This document shows positions 4,724 through 5,584 of a stretch of 5,584 bases of DNA, in pieces. Numbering within the stretch: position 1 is the first letter of the stretch; each line of letters opens with the position of its first letter. Position numbers and translations under genes: made by a program. The stretch lies in the NCBI GenBank assembly GCA_902766805.1, contig CACXFF010000407.1, positions 1-5,584 on the forward strand, read 5' to 3'. The notes under the pieces were generated by a model. The model searched no databases, was not told the origin of the DNA, and saw only the letters and a list, made by a program, of their open reading frames with translations. This DNA comes from an uncultured Coriobacteriaceae bacterium (GTDB lineage: Bacteria > Actinomycetota > Coriobacteriia > Coriobacteriales > Atopobiaceae).

Positions 4724-5584
4724 ATGGTGGACAACACTGTCTTCGATTCGGTCTTCAAGACCATGGCTCACAAGATGCCACAGCTCATGGTTCCGTTTAT
4801 CAACGAGGCTTTTGACCGCAGCTACCCACAGGACACGCCCGTCGTGAGCTTCAACGACGAGCACGAGACCCTGCGTGGCACCGTCATAGACGACACGGTC
4901 TTCCGTCTGGGGGACAAGATTTACCACATTGAATGCCAGAGCACGCCAGACCACAGCATGGTGATCCGGATGATCGAATACGACTTCGCCATTGCTCTGG
5001 AGTCAGCGTTGGATGCGGGCGAGCCCTACGAGCTCGAATTCCCAGCGTCTTGCGTGCTGTTTTTGCGGCATAGCTCACACACGCCCGACGAGCTTGTCTG
5101 CAAGGTGCGATTCCCCGACGGTGCTGTTCACGACTATCGCACCAAAGTCATCAAGGCCCAACAGTACGGCAATGACGAGCTCTTTGAGAAGCGCCTACTG
5201 TTGCTTACTCCGTTCTATCTCATGCGTTACGAGCGAGAGCTCTCGCGCCTTGCGCGTGGAGAAGCGGAGCTTGGCATACTGATGGAGGATTGCGTGGAGT
5301 TGCGGTCCAATCTGGAGGAGCTTACGCTTCAGTCGGGCGACACGCTGCTCTACGAGCAGTTGATCGAGCTTATAATCAGGGTCGTAGACCATCTGTTCGC
5401 TGCGGATGACGCATTGCGCAAGAGAGTGAGGAAGGCCATGGGTGGTGAGGTTCTGGAGCTCATGCACGAGCGGGCCAAACGCTTGGAGCGCGAGGCCGAG
5501 GCACGCGGCATCGAGCAAGGCATCGAACGCGGCATCGAGCAAGGCATCGAGCAAGGCATCGAGCAAGGCATCGAGCAGGGCATC
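4724..5584 (+). CDS. Rpn-family PD-(D/E)XK nuclease (RpnL-like), 3' end outside window
   Basis: This is the first 287 residues of a recombination-promoting nuclease / putative transposase of the Rpn group, a DNA endonuclease family. The catalytic core shows Asp57 in VIDDTVF, then IYHIECQST (67-74) with Glu70 and Gln72, followed by RMIEYDFAIAL (82-92). From memory this matches E. coli RpnA (a D, then IEHQST, then FRMMRYAIAA). A helical C-terminal region (about 165-260) leads into GIEQ repeats that run off the window. AGAGGAGGAG (4707-4716) lies seven bases before the ATG, which sets the start. Its base composition is visibly less GC-rich than the genes to the left, suggesting transfer. Published work on Rpn proteins shows that the full-length form is toxic and anti-phage and is inhibited by its separately translated C-terminus; this gene has the matching signals. 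A putative LexA box upstream suggests damage control. Confidence 0.85.
   Translation, partial: MVDNTVFDSVFKTMAHKMPQLMVPFINEAFDRSYPQDTPVVSFNDEHETLRGTVIDDTVFRLGDKIYHIECQSTPDHSMVIRMIEYDFAIALESALDAGEPYELEFPASCVLFLRHSSHTPDELVCKVRFPDGAVHDYRTKVIKAQQYGNDELFEKRLLLLTPFYLMRYERELSRLARGEAELGILMEDCVELRSNLEELTLQSGDTLLYEQLIELIIRVVDHLFAADDALRKRVRKAMGGEVLELMHERAKRLEREAEARGIEQGIERGIEQGIEQGIEQGIEQGI
5371..5376 (+). promoter_or_regulatory. Candidate internal promoter (-10) inside the Rpn gene
   Basis: A perfect TATAAT lies within the coding sequence, 62 bases before the internal ATG at 5438. The -35 position (about 5348-5353) shows CTCTAC, a poor match, and there is no TGn extension. It could give a short mRNA for the C-terminal product starting near 5383. 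A consensus hexamer alone in coding DNA can be chance. Confidence 0.35.
5438..5584 (+). CDS. Candidate internal RpnS-like antitoxin, in frame within the nuclease gene (partial)
   Basis: ATG at 5438 is Met239 of the nuclease. GAGGA (5428-5432) lies five bases upstream, a strong and well-spaced ribosome binding site rarely found inside a gene by chance. The product would start MGGEVLELMHERAKRLE and consist of a charged helix followed by GIEQ repeats; 49 residues are visible and the end is outside the window. In published Rpn systems a small, variable C-terminal protein (RpnS), translated on its own from within the gene, dimerises with and blocks the full-length toxin, and four-residue repeats lie in the dimerising helix. 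The same design is seen here. The assignment is by analogy; another internal start (Met187 at 5282 or Met247 at 5462) is possible but has a worse-spaced site. Confidence 0.5.
   Translation, partial: MGGEVLELMHERAKRLEREAEARGIEQGIERGIEQGIEQGIEQGIEQGI
5507..5584 (+). repeat. 12-base tandem repeat encoding GIEQ
   Basis: Six and a half copies of GGCATCGAGCAA occupy the end of the window and continue past it. The second copy ends AACGC (giving GIER) and the sixth ends CAG (silent); the rest are identical. The unit is a multiple of three, so gain or loss of copies keeps the frame and only lengthens or shortens the helix. Near-identity at the DNA level, not just the protein level, points to recent expansion by slippage or recombination. 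Confidence 0.9.

Noticed and set aside
4579..4815. An open frame from GTG 4579, or ATG 4639 with GGAGGAG upstream, overlapping the start of the nuclease.
   Set aside because: The ribosome binding site is only two bases from the ATG, the frame overlaps 92 bases of the well-supported nuclease in another frame, and the product resembles no known protein.

Overview
This is a GC-rich bacterial window with five recognisable protein genes, plus the last codons of a sixth gene at the left edge. The overall look fits a high-GC gut or oral actinobacterium of the Coriobacteriia type (Olsenella, Collinsella or Atopobium relatives). This rests on base composition, Shine-Dalgarno-led starts and the kinds of genes present; it is an inference, since no marker gene is in the window.

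Left part (1-2881), sugar and ester metabolism. The tail of an upstream gene (3-65) is followed by a ROK-family sugar kinase (182-1066) that resembles E. coli D-allose kinase AlsK. It converges on an AraC-family regulator (1063-1974, minus strand), and the two stop codons share the palindrome CTAG. The regulator is divergent from an esterase of the esterase D / tributyrin esterase family (2063-2881). Their 88-base intergenic region holds a direct repeat spaced about three helical turns, a plausible operator. The regulator probably controls the esterase.

Middle (2882-4210). A stand-alone Schlafen AlbA_2 / GHKL ATPase-like protein has its own extended -10 promoter. It ends directly after the ATPase-like domain, without the winged-helix tail often found in this family.

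Right part (4211-5584), the most interesting section. Base composition drops sharply near 4380. An extended -10 promoter there is overlapped by a perfect GAAC-N4-GTTC box, the LexA/SOS operator half-sites of Gram-positive bacteria and actinobacteria. It drives a leader of about 278 bases with a 28-codon small ORF and several possible RNA helices. The leader runs into an Rpn-type PD-(D/E)XK nuclease gene (4724 to beyond the window). The 3' part of that gene has a consensus TATAAT, a good internal Shine-Dalgarno sequence, an internal ATG at 5438, and an array of four-residue GIEQ repeats that runs off the window. This matches the published Rpn gene-within-gene toxin-antitoxin and anti-phage arrangement (full-length RpnL toxin, C-terminal RpnS inhibitor). 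Here it would be combined with possible SOS control and a long leader, a combination I do not know to have been described.
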